A DNA stretch of 64,000 nucleotides from Aequorivita sinensis (GTDB taxonomy: Bacteria > Bacteroidota > Bacteroidia > Flavobacteriales > Flavobacteriaceae): NCBI RefSeq assembly GCF_006346335.1, contig NZ_VDMC01000002.1, positions 1 to 64,000 on the forward strand, written 5' to 3'. Shown piece after piece: positions 6,732 through 15,470 of this stretch. The notes under the pieces are model-generated. The model was not told the DNA's origin and searched no databases. It was given only the letters and a program-made list of their open reading frames with translations. Made by a program: the position numbers and the translations under genes. Within the stretch, counting starts at the first letter, position 1. Every line of letters starts with the position of its first letter.

Positions 6732-8885
6732 ATGAAAGTTTCAGTAGTTTTTTTTCTAATAATTCTCTTTCCATTTTCCTTTTTTGCACAGAGTAAAATT
6801 TCGGGAATAGTAACCGATAAAAAAGGTGTTCCAATATTTGGGGCAAATGTTTATTTAACCGGAACTTATGATGGTACTACATCAGATCAAAATGGAAATT
6901 GGACATTTGAAACTACCGAAACTGGAGTACAAACCTTAACTGTATCCTATGTTTCATTTGAAACATTTACAATGATAGATGACGTTTCGAAACTAAAAAA
7001 TCTTAAAGTTGTTCTGCGTGACGATGTAAATTCTTTAGAAACAGTAACAATTTCTGCAGGCTCCTTTTCAGCGGGTGATAATAGTAAAATTTCTGTTTTA
7101 AAGCCGATGGATATAGTTACAACAGCAAGTGCGGTTGGTGATTTTGTAGGAGCATTACAAACGCTTCCAGGAACTACAACCGTTGCTGAGGATGGACGCC
7201 TTTTTGTCCGTGGTGGAGATGCAGGTGAAACGCAAATCTTTATTGATGGAATTCGAGTTTTTACACCCTATAGCCCTACAACCAATAACATCCCAACTCG
7301 CGGAAGATACAGTCCCTTTTTGTTTGATGGCATAACATTTTCTACTGGAGGTTATTCTGCAGAATACGGACAAGCGTTATCCTCAGTCTTACTATTGAAC
7401 ACCATAGACGAACCTGTACAGGAAAAGACAAACATTGCTATTATGAGTGTTGGTGGAGGGGTAGGACACACCGAAAAGTGGGATAATTCATCATTGAGTC
7501 TGAATACATCTTATATAAATCTTGCTCCTTACATTGCTGTGCTTCCTGATAGAAACACTTGGGAAAAACCCTTTGAAACAGCTTCTGGAGAGGCTGTTCT
7601 TAGACAAAAAATTGGAGACGGATTATTAAAGGTTTATGGCGCTTTCGACTCTTCAAATTTTGAACTAACACAAGAAGATATTAATCAAGCAGAAGGCTTG
7701 TATTTTAAGTTGAATAATAAGAACTTCTATACTAATGCTAGTTACTCTGAAAAACTTAATAAAGGCTGGTCAATTTTTGGAGGTGGGAGTTATACATACG
7801 CAAATACAAAGGTAAACATCGATAAAGCACATATAAAGGATGTTGAAAATTCGGCACATTTAAAATTAAAACTCAACAAACGTTTTAGTAATTATTTCAA
7901 ACTGAATTTTGGTGTGGAACAGTTTCTTACCGATTTTGATGAAAAATATAATGCGTCTGATTTTTCAGCAAATATTGGGTTTAAAAATAATGTGTCTGCC
8001 TTTTTTACCGAAGCAGATATCATTTTCTCACGAAAACTTGCATTAAAACTAGGAGTTCGTGGGGAGTATAGTGAATTGTTTAAGGAAGTTACATTTTCAC
8101 CTAGAGCATCATTTGCTTTTAAAACAGGTAAAAATAGTCAGCTTTCATTAGCTTATGGAGATTTCTTTCAACAACCAGATAATGAAATTTTAAAGTTTAC
8201 TACAGACGTAGAAGCTCAACACACCCAACACTACATACTGAATTATCAATATGCTGCAAACAATAGAATATTTCGTGCTGAGTTGTATAGAAAGCAATAC
8301 AATAAGCTTGTAACATACAACGAAACCATTCCCGATGTAAATAGTTTATTTAATAATACAGGAAATGGCTATGCCCAAGGATTGGATGTTTTCTGGCGTG
8401 ATAACGAAAGTATAAAGAATGTAGATTATTGGGTAAGCTATTCATATTTGGATACCGAAAGAAAATATAAAGACTACCCAATTAAGGCCACACCAAACTT
8501 TGCAAATACACATAATCTTTCGGTTGTTGCAAAATATTGGATTGACGATTGGAAAAGTCAGATAGGATTTAGCTATCAATACGGCAGTGGTAGAACTTAC
8601 ACCGATTTAAATTCGCCTGGCTTTCTTCAGAAAAAAACAAGAGATTATAACAGTGTAAGTTTAAACTGGGCGTATTTGTTATCGCAACAAAAGATACTTT
8701 ATTTCTCCATAAACAATGCTTTCGCTTTTAAGAATGTGAATGGATATCAGTACGCAAATACTCCTGATGCCAATGGGAATTTTGCTAGAAGGAAATTACT
8801 TCCAGCAGCAGATCAATTCTTTTTTGTTGGTTTCTTTTGGACTATTAGTGAAGACGGGAAAAATAATCAACTAGATAATCTGTAG
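6732..8885 (+). CDS. TonB-dependent outer-membrane receptor with carboxypeptidase-like N-domain
   Basis: Outer-membrane active transporter. A signal peptide ends at about FFAQ (residue 20). Residues 22-105 form a CarboxypepD_reg-like beta-sandwich (SGIVTDKKGVPIFGANVYL, then VSYVSFET), typical of Bacteroidetes. The plug domain follows at about 125-220 (LQTLPGTTTV, VRGGDAGETQIFIDGIRV, GGYSAEYGQALS), and the rest is the 22-strand barrel. At 717 residues it is shorter than SusC types and has no SusD partner, so it is probably a siderophore, metal or small-molecule receptor. The substrate cannot be told. The gene precedes a small secreted protein and a LytS/LytTR cluster on the same strand. Confidence 0.9.
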   Translation: MKVSVVFFLIILFPFSFFAQSKISGIVTDKKGVPIFGANVYLTGTYDGTTSDQNGNWTFETTETGVQTLTVSYVSFETFTMIDDVSKLKNLKVVLRDDVNSLETVTISAGSFSAGDNSKISVLKPMDIVTTASAVGDFVGALQTLPGTTTVAEDGRLFVRGGDAGETQIFIDGIRVFTPYSPTTNNIPTRGRYSPFLFDGITFSTGGYSAEYGQALSSVLLLNTIDEPVQEKTNIAIMSVGGGVGHTEKWDNSSLSLNTSYINLAPYIAVLPDRNTWEKPFETASGEAVLRQKIGDGLLKVYGAFDSSNFELTQEDINQAEGLYFKLNNKNFYTNASYSEKLNKGWSIFGGGSYTYANTKVNIDKAHIKDVENSAHLKLKLNKRFSNYFKLNFGVEQFLTDFDEKYNASDFSANIGFKNNVSAFFTEADIIFSRKLALKLGVRGEYSELFKEVTFSPRASFAFKTGKNSQLSLAYGDFFQQPDNEILKFTTDVEAQHTQHYILNYQYAANNRIFRAELYRKQYNKLVTYNETIPDVNSLFNNTGNGYAQGLDVFWRDNESIKNVDYWVSYSYLDTERKYKDYPIKATPNFANTHNLSVVAKYWIDDWKSQIGFSYQYGSGRTYTDLNSPGFLQKKTRDYNSVSLNWAYLLSQQKILYFSINNAFAFKNVNGYQYANTPDANGNFARRKLLPAADQFFFVGFFWTISEDGKNNQLDNL

Positions 8886-9008
8886 GAGTTTAATATTACA
8901 ATTCAGTCAATGTAATCAACATTTCGGTTGTTTCATTTTTAAATAATAGAAGTATTAAATGAAATTTGAATAATAATAAAACTTTAAACCAAAACTAAAA
9001 TATCAATT

Positions 9009-9668
9009 ATGCAAAACGTACTCACTTACTTAAGTATAGTCTTAACTGCTTTTTTTATGCAGGTAGAGGCTCAAACAACTTCAACAGAAGTTTCGGAACC
9101 AACCAAATACCAACAAGGTATGCAAAAAGCATTTAAGATTTGGCAGGAAGATAAATCTTGGGAAGCAGCCAATATGTTTGAAAGAATTGCAACAGCAGAA
9201 ACAGACAAATGGCTGCCGCCTTATTATGTAGCTCAAATAAATGTTATAAATAGTTTCACAGAAAAAGACGCAGCGAAGTTGAAAGCACAACTAGACAAAG
9301 CACAGAATTTTATTAATGATGCTACAGCTATATCAAAAGGTAATCCTGAATTATTAGTGCTGCAAGCACAGTTGTATACCGCCTGGATAGTGTTTGACGG
9401 GCAGCAATACGGAATGACTTATTCTCCAAAAGCGGCTGCGCTTTACAATCAGGCTTTAGCTATCGCTCCAGAAAATCCAAGAATGATCTTGGCTAAAGCT
9501 GAGTGGGATATAGGAAGTGCGAAATATTTTAATCAAACAATAGATACTTACTGCAAAGACCTTCAGCGAGCGATAGAACTTTTTGCTACTTTTAAACCCG
9601 AAGGAGAGTTCTACCCAACCTATGGTGAAGAAAGAGCAAAGCAAATTGTTGCAGAAAGCTGTAAGTAA
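9009..9668 (+). CDS. Exported TPR-like protein of unknown function
   Basis: A signal peptide (residues 1-22, ending VEAQ) precedes about 195 residues of mostly helical sequence. Segments such as YQQGMQKAFKIWQEDKSWEAA, interrupted by WLPPYYVAQINVINS, and AAALYNQALAIAPENPRMIL resemble tetratricopeptide-type helices (Ala and Pro spacing), so a scaffolding role in the periplasm is plausible. No catalytic motif is visible. It sits between the TonB-dependent receptor and the kinase gene, 123 bp and 69 bp away, which suggests a shared physiological context but not a defined function. Confidence 0.7.
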   Translation: MQNVLTYLSIVLTAFFMQVEAQTTSTEVSEPTKYQQGMQKAFKIWQEDKSWEAANMFERIATAETDKWLPPYYVAQINVINSFTEKDAAKLKAQLDKAQNFINDATAISKGNPELLVLQAQLYTAWIVFDGQQYGMTYSPKAAALYNQALAIAPENPRMILAKAEWDIGSAKYFNQTIDTYCKDLQRAIELFATFKPEGEFYPTYGEERAKQIVAESCK

Positions 9669-9737
9669 AACTTTTCCTAATTTCAATATTATTAATTAAC
9701 TGATATTCTTGTGTATAATTTTTAAAATAATCATTCA

Positions 9738-11066
9738 ATGCGCATTTTTAAAGACATAGGGAAAGCATTTTTTGTAGGGACTATTGTGTTTATCATTCTT
9801 GTGATAATTCAACATATAAATGGACATTTCTTTAAAAATGGTCGTCAGCTGCTAATTGCTTTTTCGTACAACCAATTATATTCTGTAATTCTATATTTGG
9901 CTAATGCATACTATTTTGGGTTTTTACTCAAGACATTTCCCAATCAAGTCTTTAAAACTAAAAACCTTTTAAAAGGGCTTTTAGGAGGTGTTTTAGTTAC
10001 ATTAGTAGCGCTTTTTGTTATTCGAATAATAACACAAGTAGGAATAGAAGGAAAAGATTTTTCAGTATTTATTTCTTCTGAAAAGATTGATTACTATTAT
10101 CTCTCATTCATTATTTCTGTAGTAATTACTGCAATATTTTATTCTTTTTATTACTATCGAAATAAACAGCAAACCATTGTAACCGAACAAAAATTAATTG
10201 CTGGAACAGCATCAGCAAAGTTCGATGCTCTAAAAAATCAATTAGATCCTCATTTTCTCTTTAATAGCCTGAACGTACTTACTAGTTTAATTGAAGAAAA
10301 TCCAGAAGCAGCTACTCGTTTTACAACTTCGCTTTCAAAAGTATATCGCTATGTTCTAGAACAAAAGAATAAAGAGCTGGTTACCCTAGAAGAAGAACTA
10401 AAGTTTGCCGAACTCTACATGTCTCTTTTAGCAGTGAGATTTGAGGATAGCATCATTTTTAATACACCACAACATTTAAAAAATTCGCAAGCGAAGGTGG
10501 TGCCATTATCGCTGCAATTACTGTTGGAAAATGCTGTAAAACACAATCAAGTTATGCCATCGAAAAAACTTCATATTACTATAACAGAAAAAGATGGGGT
10601 TTTAATGATAACCAATAACATTCAGCCTAAGCAAGTTTTAAAACAAAGCACAGGTTTGGGGCTGCGAAACATTCGAGAAAGGTATGCGCTTCTTACTAAG
10701 CAACCCGTTACTATTAGTAAAAATAAAGAGGAGTTTAGTGTTGCAATACCAATATTAACAAAAAACTTTGAAGTTATGAATTCATCAAAAATATATATTT
10801 CAGAAAAGAAATTTAAACAAGCTCAAAAGCGAGTGGAGAAGCTAAAATGGTTTTATGTGCATTTAGCTATTTTCGTGTTTTTTATTCCAGTACTTATTTA
10901 CTTAAATATAATTTCACATGCAGGATTTCCTTGGGCGTTATTTCCAATTTTTGGATGGGGATTTGGAGTAATAGGTCACGCATCAGAAACATTTAAATAC
11001 AATCCGTTTTTTAGCAAGTCTTGGGAAGAAAGAAAAATTCGTGAACTAATGAGTAAAGATGAATAA
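9738..11066 (+). CDS. LytS-type sensor histidine kinase fused to a C-terminal 2TM domain
   Basis: Membrane sensor kinase. The first 140 residues hold about four transmembrane segments (10-27, 47-66, 80-100, 120-140). The His_kinase domain begins near 160 with the phosphoacceptor block QLDPHFLFNSLNVL (His172). The ATPase part has LLLENAVKHN (N box) and GLGLRNIRERY (G box). Instead of stopping there, the protein goes on with a complete 2TM domain at about 350-440 (VEKLKWFYVHLAIFVFF, then FGWGFGVIGHASETF and SWEERKIRELM). Two stand-alone genes for the same domain follow, then the LytTR regulator at 11923, which is the likely phosphorylation partner. Confidence 0.9.
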   Translation: MRIFKDIGKAFFVGTIVFIILVIIQHINGHFFKNGRQLLIAFSYNQLYSVILYLANAYYFGFLLKTFPNQVFKTKNLLKGLLGGVLVTLVALFVIRIITQVGIEGKDFSVFISSEKIDYYYLSFIISVVITAIFYSFYYYRNKQQTIVTEQKLIAGTASAKFDALKNQLDPHFLFNSLNVLTSLIEENPEAATRFTTSLSKVYRYVLEQKNKELVTLEEELKFAELYMSLLAVRFEDSIIFNTPQHLKNSQAKVVPLSLQLLLENAVKHNQVMPSKKLHITITEKDGVLMITNNIQPKQVLKQSTGLGLRNIRERYALLTKQPVTISKNKEEFSVAIPILTKNFEVMNSSKIYISEKKFKQAQKRVEKLKWFYVHLAIFVFFIPVLIYLNIISHAGFPWALFPIFGWGFGVIGHASETFKYNPFFSKSWEERKIRELMSKDE

Positions 11067-11083
11067 AATACAATTCGTCGCCT

Positions 11084-11129
11084 AATATTGACGCTTCGGT
11101 GTTTTTCTCTTTATAGCGAGCTCAATATT
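11084..11129. promoter_or_regulatory. Inverted repeat AATATTGA / TCAATATT before the first 2TM gene
   Basis: AATATTGA at 11084-11091 is repeated in reverse complement at 11122-11129 with a 30-base gap, inside the 97-bp space between the kinase and the first 2TM gene. It could be a binding site for the LytTR regulator of this cluster or just part of a transcript hairpin. No consensus site is known to me for this regulator. Confidence 0.3.
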
Positions 11130-11163
11130 CGGTACTTTTAAGATAAGGTTTAAAATTACAGTT

Positions 11164-11472
11164 ATGGAAATAAATAAGGAAGATTATAAATATATCAAGG
11201 CAAAACGACGTGTAGAGGAAATGAAAAAGTTTTACACTAATGTTGCGATGTATGTTATTTTCATTTGTGCCTTAGCGGGACTAAATTACTATGTAAACGA
11301 ATTTAAAAATCCTTGGTTTTTATGGGCTGCTTTTGGATGGGGAATCGGAATTTTTTTCCAAGCTATAAAAGTATTTAAATGGGCACCATTTATGGGTAAA
11401 GACTGGGAGAATCGTAAGATTAAGCAGTATATGGAAGAAGAGAAAAGACGAGAAAATAAAAGCGAGTTTTAA
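11164..11472 (+). CDS. 2TM domain membrane protein
   Basis: A 102-residue protein made of one 2TM domain (the PF13239-type bacterial two-helix domain). The characteristic block KAKRRVEEMKKFYTNVAMYV leads into the first helix (about 25-45). The second helix (about 53-72) carries WAAFGWGIGIFFQAIKVF, followed by the conserved tail DWENRKIKQYMEEE. It is closely related in pattern to the C-terminus of the kinase upstream and to the next gene, so the three copies probably arose by duplication. The function of the domain is not established; a role in signalling or kinase regulation is inferred from the association. Confidence 0.85.
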   Translation: MEINKEDYKYIKAKRRVEEMKKFYTNVAMYVIFICALAGLNYYVNEFKNPWFLWAAFGWGIGIFFQAIKVFKWAPFMGKDWENRKIKQYMEEEKRRENKSEF

Positions 11473-11483
11473 TCATATTAAAA

Positions 11484-11786
11484 ATGGAGGTCAAGAAAAG
11501 TTTATCCTATTTACGAGCAAAGAAAAAAGTTGAAACTTTAAAAGGATTCTATAGTCACCTTTTAGTTTTTGTAATGGTTAATATCATAATCCTTCTCTTT
11601 TCTGCTAATGTATTTAACAGCAAACCATTAGATTTCAAACATTGGAGTAATTACGCAATTGCTTTTTTCTGGGGTATAGGTCTAGTATCACATGCAATTT
11701 ATGTATTATTTGAATTTAAATTTAATAACGTGTTATTGAAACGATGGGAAGAAAAGAAAATTAAACAGTTTTTAGAAGAGCAATAG
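11484..11786 (+). CDS. 2TM domain membrane protein
   Basis: A second stand-alone 2TM domain of 100 residues, 11 bp after the previous one. The order is the same: SYLRAKKKVETLKGFYSHLL, two hydrophobic helices (about 20-42 and 55-76, with FFWGIGLVSHAIYVLF), and the closing RWEEKKIKQFLEEQ. The charge pattern at the ends, K/R-rich at the start and EEKKIKQ at the end, is shared by all three copies. Probably translated from the same transcript as its neighbour. No catalytic residues are seen. Confidence 0.85.
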   Translation: MEVKKSLSYLRAKKKVETLKGFYSHLLVFVMVNIIILLFSANVFNSKPLDFKHWSNYAIAFFWGIGLVSHAIYVLFEFKFNNVLLKRWEEKKIKQFLEEQ

Positions 11787-11881
11787 CAAGTTAATTTTCA
11801 ATTAGCATCAATCAAAATTAAAATAATAAATAAAACTAATTTTCAAAGGTGGCTAAGTAATTTTAGAGTGAAAACACGTAA

Positions 11882-11926
11882 ATGAAAACGCTACAATTAT
11901 CCACACAATTTTACGAAACTATATGA
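11882..11926 (+). CDS. Possible 14-residue leader peptide overlapping the response-regulator start
   Basis: A short ORF (MKTLQLSTQFYETI) whose stop TGA overlaps the ATG of the LytTR gene in the arrangement ATGA. Such overlaps often couple translation of two reading frames. The ORF is too short to judge by composition, and it could be chance. Listed because the position is exact and because the downstream gene otherwise lies 137 bp from its neighbour. Confidence 0.25.
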   Translation: MKTLQLSTQFYETI

Positions 11927-12678
11927 ATGTAATAATTATTGAAGATGAAAAACCGTCAGCTCGTTATCTTCAACGTATGTTAGCGAAACAAGATGTAAAT
12001 GTAAGTGAAATGCTACACAGTGTTGAAGAAGCAGTAGAATGGTTTAAGACTAACAAACATCCAGATTTAATTTTTTTAGACATTCAATTAAGTGATGGAC
12101 TTTCTTTTGAAATATTTAATATTGTTGAGGTTAACAGTGCGATAATTTTCACCACAGCTTTTGATGAATATGCTTTGCAGGCTTTTAAGCTTAATAGCAT
12201 AGATTATTTACTAAAACCTATAGATGAAGAAGAGTTACAAGCTGCCGTTAAAAAATACATGTTTTTAAAACCTTCAAATAAAAATCTACAAATCAATTTT
12301 GAGGATATTAAAAAGCTTCTTGTCAATCCAGTTGAACGCGAGTATAAAAAACGTTTTACAACCAAAATAGGGCAGCATATCAAAATGATTTTGGTAGATG
12401 AGATAGAGTGTTTTTATTCTGAAAATAAAGGAACTTATGCACACACTGTAGATGGGCGAGATTATCTTTTAGAAACAACTTTAGAACAGCTTGAACAAGA
12501 ACTTTCGCCAGAACTTTTTTTCAGAATTAGCCGAAAATATATCATAAATATAAACTCAATCAAGGATATAATATCTTATACGAACTCTAGACTTCAATTG
12601 AAGTTAAATAGCTATAAAGAACAAGAAGTTGTTGTGGCACGTGAGCGAGTGAAAGACTTTAAACTTTGGTTGGAGTAA
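11923..12678 (+). CDS. LytTR family two-component response regulator
   Basis: DNA-binding response regulator of the LytR/AlgR type. The receiver domain fills residues 1-120: acidic pair E7-D8, phosphoacceptor Asp53 in IFLDIQLSDG, and Lys98 in YLLKPIDEEE. The LytTR domain fills about 145-250 (RFTTKIGQHIKMILVDEI, then FFRISRKYIININSI), a beta-rich DNA-binding fold. The 251-residue length is typical. Its partner is most likely the LytS-like kinase at 9738, in the same gene group. The start overlaps the stop of a possible leader peptide. Confidence 0.93.
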   Translation: MNVIIIEDEKPSARYLQRMLAKQDVNVSEMLHSVEEAVEWFKTNKHPDLIFLDIQLSDGLSFEIFNIVEVNSAIIFTTAFDEYALQAFKLNSIDYLLKPIDEEELQAAVKKYMFLKPSNKNLQINFEDIKKLLVNPVEREYKKRFTTKIGQHIKMILVDEIECFYSENKGTYAHTVDGRDYLLETTLEQLEQELSPELFFRISRKYIININSIKDIISYTNSRLQLKLNSYKEQEVVVARERVKDFKLWLE

Positions 12679-12688
12679 AATTCAAAAG

Positions 12689-13963
12689 CTATTTAATTCT
12701 ATTCTCCTGAAACGATGACGGTAATAGCTTCGGAATAAATTTAACTAATAGCGGTAATAGCAAGCTTCCTCCCGGTAAGAGAAAAATAGTGAGTGAAGGT
12801 ATAGACTTACAAATGTCTAATAACTGCTCTTTCACTTTATACTTTTCTTCTGCTGTTAGATCACGAATTGTTGAATGTCCAAGTAAAACAACTAATTCAC
12901 CACTTTCCTCAAGTTCTCTAGCAAGTCTATCTTTATTTCTAAGAATTAGTAATTTAACCGTTGCAGAGGATTGTTTGTAGAATTGCTTTACAGGGTGTGA
13001 ATATTCAAAAAGTAGAATTTTTTCCGTGTATTTTTCAGCAAAATTTTTAAGAGATAAAAGACTTCCTTTTAAATCGTTTTCAGAAAAATTCAAGGTGACT
13101 AATAATTGTTGTAAAAACTGATGTTCAGAGATATCCATAGTAAGATCTTCCCAAACAGTAAGACAACATAAGTCTAAGATAAACTGTTTTTCTAATGAGT
13201 TTTTATCACTGTTGAGGTAGTTTAAACTCTCTAAAAAAGTAGCCGCGCCACCTTCACTATAATCTATTATATAATCTGATGATGATTCAAAAAACTCTAC
13301 TAATAACTTATCGTATTTTGTTTTTTCTTTTTTAGAAACTAAGGTGTAAAAACAAGCAGTTAAGGTAGTGGATTCTAATTCACGATAATAAGATTTCACT
13401 GAACTAGGATCTTTTTGCCAATGTTTAAATGCAAGAACATCAAGGTAGAGTAGGGCGTGGGTGAGTAAAGAAATTGTATTCTTCTTTAAAATAGTATTAA
13501 CCGACTGTAATCGCGCTGTTAGTATATGTTCTAAAGTATTTGACGGACTTTGTGCTATAGAAAACATTTGAAAAAATCCTGTTTTCCCTTTTTCTAAATG
13601 ATTATAAAACGTTAGAATACTTTTTATGGCATCGTCGTAATTGCCATTTTCGTTGTTTTGAAAATATTGAAAAAGTAAAGTATGGAAGAGATTAATTTTA
13701 GTAAGCTCTTCTTTAGTGTATTTTAAATGTCCAAGAGATTTTTTCGGAATAACAGAAACAGTAACACCATAAATAAATCCTGTTTGCTTTAAAGCTTCAT
13801 AAAATTGATGGTTGTTCTTAAAAGCATCAACAAGCTCCTCCTTTTCAAATAGATTTAAGAATTTTAGTATCCAATCGGGTGCTGAAGGGTTCATCGAATT
13901 AATTATAGTTATTTTTGACTGTTCAAGCCTTGATTTTTTCTTGTTTCCCAAAAAATATCGCAT
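12689..13963 (-). CDS. LETM1-related protein (biofilm-associated family of Flavobacteria)
   Basis: A 424-residue protein, mostly helical. Its last 60 residues (RDLTAEEKYKVKEQLLDICKS, interrupted, then PSLTIFLLPGGSLLLPLLVKF) match the LETM1-like pattern, with the hydrophobic LLPGGSLLLP stretch at about 400. From memory, similar flavobacterial proteins are named LETM1-related biofilm-associated proteins. The N-terminal 340 residues have no motif I recognise. There is no signal peptide, so it is probably cytoplasmic or peripheral to the membrane. It is single, convergent with the LytTR gene (10 bp between stops). The function is not established. Confidence 0.7.
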   Translation of the reverse strand: MRYFLGNKKKSRLEQSKITIINSMNPSAPDWILKFLNLFEKEELVDAFKNNHQFYEALKQTGFIYGVTVSVIPKKSLGHLKYTKEELTKINLFHTLLFQYFQNNENGNYDDAIKSILTFYNHLEKGKTGFFQMFSIAQSPSNTLEHILTARLQSVNTILKKNTISLLTHALLYLDVLAFKHWQKDPSSVKSYYRELESTTLTACFYTLVSKKEKTKYDKLLVEFFESSSDYIIDYSEGGAATFLESLNYLNSDKNSLEKQFILDLCCLTVWEDLTMDISEHQFLQQLLVTLNFSENDLKGSLLSLKNFAEKYTEKILLFEYSHPVKQFYKQSSATVKLLILRNKDRLARELEESGELVVLLGHSTIRDLTAEEKYKVKEQLLDICKSIPSLTIFLLPGGSLLLPLLVKFIPKLLPSSFQENRIK

Positions 13964-14042
13964 TTTTGAAAATCAAGATTGTACATTTAGACCTAAGTTA
14001 AAATGAACAAGTAAAATTAATTAATAAAAACTTACTAAAAAG

Positions 14043-14741
14043 ATGAAAAAATCAAAACTTTTTGCAGTTATAGGTGGCCTTGGAATGGTTGCATTATCTG
14101 CTTTTTTGATGTCGGCAGATCACATGGATGCTCCATCGGTAAAAGGATCTTCTGCAGATATAGCAGATTTTTACGCCTTTCAAGGTGAAAACAATAATAA
14201 CTTTGTTTTTGTAGCTAATATTCAAGGATTACTGCCAGCGGGACAGGCTACCGAGCAAGCTGTTTTTGACGAATCTGTGCTAATAGAGTTTAATATAGAC
14301 AAGGATAACGACCTTAAAGAAGATTTAGTTATTCAAGCTATTAAGCGTGGAGATTCTATGCATTTCTTTGGTCCAGCAGTTCCTGAGTATACGGGGGATG
14401 AAGGATTAAGAAGTACTATTTTAACCTCAAGCACAAGAAGAAGCGTAAAAATTTCTACTATAGATGATATTGAAGTTGCTGAAATAGATGGAATAAAACT
14501 ATTTGCAGGACCTCGTGAAGATCCTTTCTTTTTTGATCTAAATAAGTACAACATTATTCTAGCAGGCGATGCAACAGAATTCAGTTCTCAAGGAACAGAT
14601 TATTACGCAGGAAAAAATGTTTTAAGTGTAGTAATTGAACTTCCAAAATCAATGCTTCCAGGTGGTACAGTAGGGGTAAATCAATTTTCACCTGATACTC
14701 CAATGTATAATGTTTGGGTAGAGTCTAAAAGAAAGATTTAA
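14043..14741 (+). CDS. DUF4331 family protein, exported
   Basis: A 232-residue exported protein beginning with a signal peptide (residues 1-26, ending at about LMSA). It continues with the DUF4331 start, DHMDAPSVKGSSADIADFYAF (interrupted here), and the block IKLFAGPREDPFFFDLNKY, which marks this family. Full-length DUF4331 proteins also contain a later part with a GRP-type block, which is missing here but appears in the next gene 27 bp downstream. The two genes therefore look like halves of one ancestral domain or a stable pair. The function of the family is unknown. Confidence 0.85.
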   Translation: MKKSKLFAVIGGLGMVALSAFLMSADHMDAPSVKGSSADIADFYAFQGENNNNFVFVANIQGLLPAGQATEQAVFDESVLIEFNIDKDNDLKEDLVIQAIKRGDSMHFFGPAVPEYTGDEGLRSTILTSSTRRSVKISTIDDIEVAEIDGIKLFAGPREDPFFFDLNKYNIILAGDATEFSSQGTDYYAGKNVLSVVIELPKSMLPGGTVGVNQFSPDTPMYNVWVESKRKI

Positions 14742-14768
14742 AACGTGTTAATCAACAAAACAATAAAC

Positions 14769-15398
14769 ATGAAAACTTTAAAATATATAACGCTCTTTGC
14801 TGCATTAGGTTCCTTATTATTATTCACCCAATGTAAAGACGACGACGATAATATTATTATTAATGCTACTTGTTCCGATGGTGTAAAGAATGGGGATGAA
14901 ACTGGAATAGACTGCGGTGGAAGTATGTGTGACCCTTGTGATGAAAGTGGTTTAGACTTTAGTGGTGTTTACATTCAGGAAGACCAAATGGGAAGGCCAT
15001 CTATAAATACAATGTTTGGAACATTAGGTTATAGAGATACTTACAATGTAACGGTACCTTCAAAAATGCAAGTTGAATTTCAGAGTATGATGGAAAGTAA
15101 ATTGTTATTATTAAACCCAAATTATACAACAAACGTATGGGGATTAGACGCAACTGCTTTTTCTACTTTGTTGTCAAACGATGTATTATGGTTAGCTGAA
15201 ACAGGAGAAACTACTTATTCAAACGGTGTTGATATTTTAACAGGAAGAGCCTTAGGGGAAGATGTGATGAATACAACACTTCAATTAATTTATGGAGGTG
15301 CCGATGGTACAGAGAATCCAGGATTAACTGATGATGGAGTACCTTCCAATGATGCCCAATTCTCCAATAGCTTTCCTTATTTGGCTCCGCCATTTTAA
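14769..15398 (+). CDS. Lipoprotein resembling the C-terminal part of DUF4331
   Basis: Start placed at ATG 14769, where a lipoprotein signal begins (MKTLKYITLFAALGSLLLF, lipobox FTQC). An ATG-free extension to TTG 14745 would add eight charged residues in front of the signal and is unlikely. Behind the acidic linker lies a short Cys-rich block (CSDGVKNGDETGIDCGG, then CDPC) common in Bacteroidetes surface proteins. The body has QMGRPSINTMFG and GRALGEDVMNTTLQLI, resembling the second half of DUF4331 proteins. It is probably cotranscribed with the gene before it and exposed on the cell surface or in the periplasm. Confidence 0.75.
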   Translation: MKTLKYITLFAALGSLLLFTQCKDDDDNIIINATCSDGVKNGDETGIDCGGSMCDPCDESGLDFSGVYIQEDQMGRPSINTMFGTLGYRDTYNVTVPSKMQVEFQSMMESKLLLLNPNYTTNVWGLDATAFSTLLSNDVLWLAETGETTYSNGVDILTGRALGEDVMNTTLQLIYGGADGTENPGLTDDGVPSNDAQFSNSFPYLAPPF

Positions 15399-15420
15399 TA
15401 GAACTATTGTAAAACAAAAA

Positions 15421-15448
15421 AAGAGAACTCAAGTAGTTCTCTTTTTTT
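15421..15448. terminator. Bidirectional terminator
   Basis: AAGAGAACT (15421-15429) pairs with AGTTCTCTT (15435-15443) around a 5-base loop. T-rich sequence follows on the plus strand and A-rich sequence precedes it, so it can serve both the DUF4331 pair and the convergent anti-sigma-like gene. Confidence 0.85.
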
Positions 15449-15470
15449 GTTTTATAAAATAGAAATGTTA

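Noticed and set aside
14745-14768. TTG start at 14745 for the DUF4331-like lipoprotein
   Set aside because: Eight extra residues would precede the lipoprotein signal, so ATG 14769 is used.
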